From: Candidatus Bathyarchaeota archaeon A05DMB-4
Lineage (GTDB): Archaea; Thermoproteota; Bathyarchaeia; Bathyarchaeales; SOJC01
DNA: 64,000 nucleotides
Direction: 5' to 3'
Assembly (NCBI GenBank): GCA_019685575.1
Contig: JABFQO010000007.1
Span: 25,671 to 89,670, forward strand
In this document: piece after piece, positions 61,806 to 64,000 of the stretch
Layout of the letters: every line of letters starts with the position of its first letter
Numbering within the stretch: position 1 is the first letter of the stretch
Notes under the pieces: generated by a model
Seen by the model: only the letters and a program-made list of their open reading frames with translations
Told to the model about the DNA's origin: nothing
Database searches by the model: none
Translations under genes and position numbers: made by a program

Positions 61806-61871
61806 CTTTCGACCTTAAAATCGAAAGCGAAGACGAGTGTAAATGAGAAAAAGGCCAAAGCCTTTACGCTC
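61806..61871 (+). ncRNA. Leader hairpins before 23S rRNA
   Basis: Two adjacent stem-loops in the 23S leader: CTTTCGA/TCGAAAG (61806-61827), and GAGTGTAAA with TTTACGCTC (61835-61871), whose inside also pairs GGC with GCC. They may be processing signals of the pre-rRNA. The rest of 61578-61929 shows nothing else. Confidence 0.5.
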
Positions 61872-61929
61872 ATAATGAACACCACGCAAAGGAAACGCCA
61901 CACTGCCTATTCAAACGTTAATCAGACAC

Positions 61930-64000
<2,071 letters not shown>

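Overview
The window is archaeal chromosome. It has archaeal/eukaryotic-type information genes (rps6e, eIF2-gamma, Rpo7, Spt4, Elf1, Orc1/Cdc6, both PolD subunits, archaeal RNase P RNA), GGGP synthase for ether lipids, TiaS, Kae1/Bud32, and TATA boxes in front of several genes. PolD together with an RPC34-like protein and Elf1 points to a non-crenarchaeotal TACK lineage. Candidatus Bathyarchaeia is my best guess; this is inference, not a database result.

Layout. 1-1.7 kb: the 5' part of an anaerobic ribonucleotide reductase with an added DNA-binding domain. 2.2-8.6 kb: a surface protein, a zinc protein, an XTP pyrophosphatase-bud32-kae1 cluster, an RPC34-like factor, an RrmJ-type methyltransferase, SufS and a macrodomain protein. 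8.7-12.7 kb: an HTH-Fae-Hps fusion, a transglutaminase-like surface protein and an M20 peptidase. 12.9-17.8 kb: a + strand translation/transcription run (rps6e, eif2g, PIN protein, rpo7, spt4, dephospho-CoA kinase, rps24e, rps27ae). 17.8-22.9 kb: a - strand L3-L4-L23-L2-S19 run with a SPOUT methyltransferase and a presenilin-like protease upstream. 23-30 kb: a dockerin-bearing metzincin, PGI/PMI, inositol-phosphate synthase, an acyl-CoA ligase and tRNA-Arg. 30-39 kb: small proteins, two tRNA-Pro genes, a nitroreductase, an FAH-family enzyme and a pair of large exported proteins. 39-44 kb: PolD large subunit, GGGP synthase, Elf1. 44-48.6 kb: NadE with a nitrilase-type partner, an aminotransferase, and two regulatory-looking genes amid repeated TGTGATGTCAC-like sites. 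48.6-55.2 kb: HerA, NurA and a wHTH protein, then a replication origin with three origin-recognition boxes, Orc1/Cdc6 and PolD small subunit. 55.4-60.4 kb: DUF998, Tsr3, NAD(P)HX repair enzyme, a stand-alone RAM domain, TiaS and RNase P RNA. 60.5-64 kb: a dockerin-bearing beta-helix surface protein and a 23S rRNA gene that runs off the end.

The genes form three functional themes. One is replication and DNA-end processing around the origin at about 51.6-52.4 kb (Orc1/Cdc6, both PolD subunits, HerA-NurA). The second is gene expression (ribosomal proteins, eIF2-gamma, Rpo7, Spt4, Elf1, RPC34-like, Tsr3, TiaS, RNase P, tRNAs, 23S). The third is a cell surface with dockerin and beta-helix proteins.

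The most unusual feature is a dispersed element of about 65-85 bp, near-identical in four intergenic places and degenerate in two. At least five of the six copies point at the start of the next gene. It matches no class I know.
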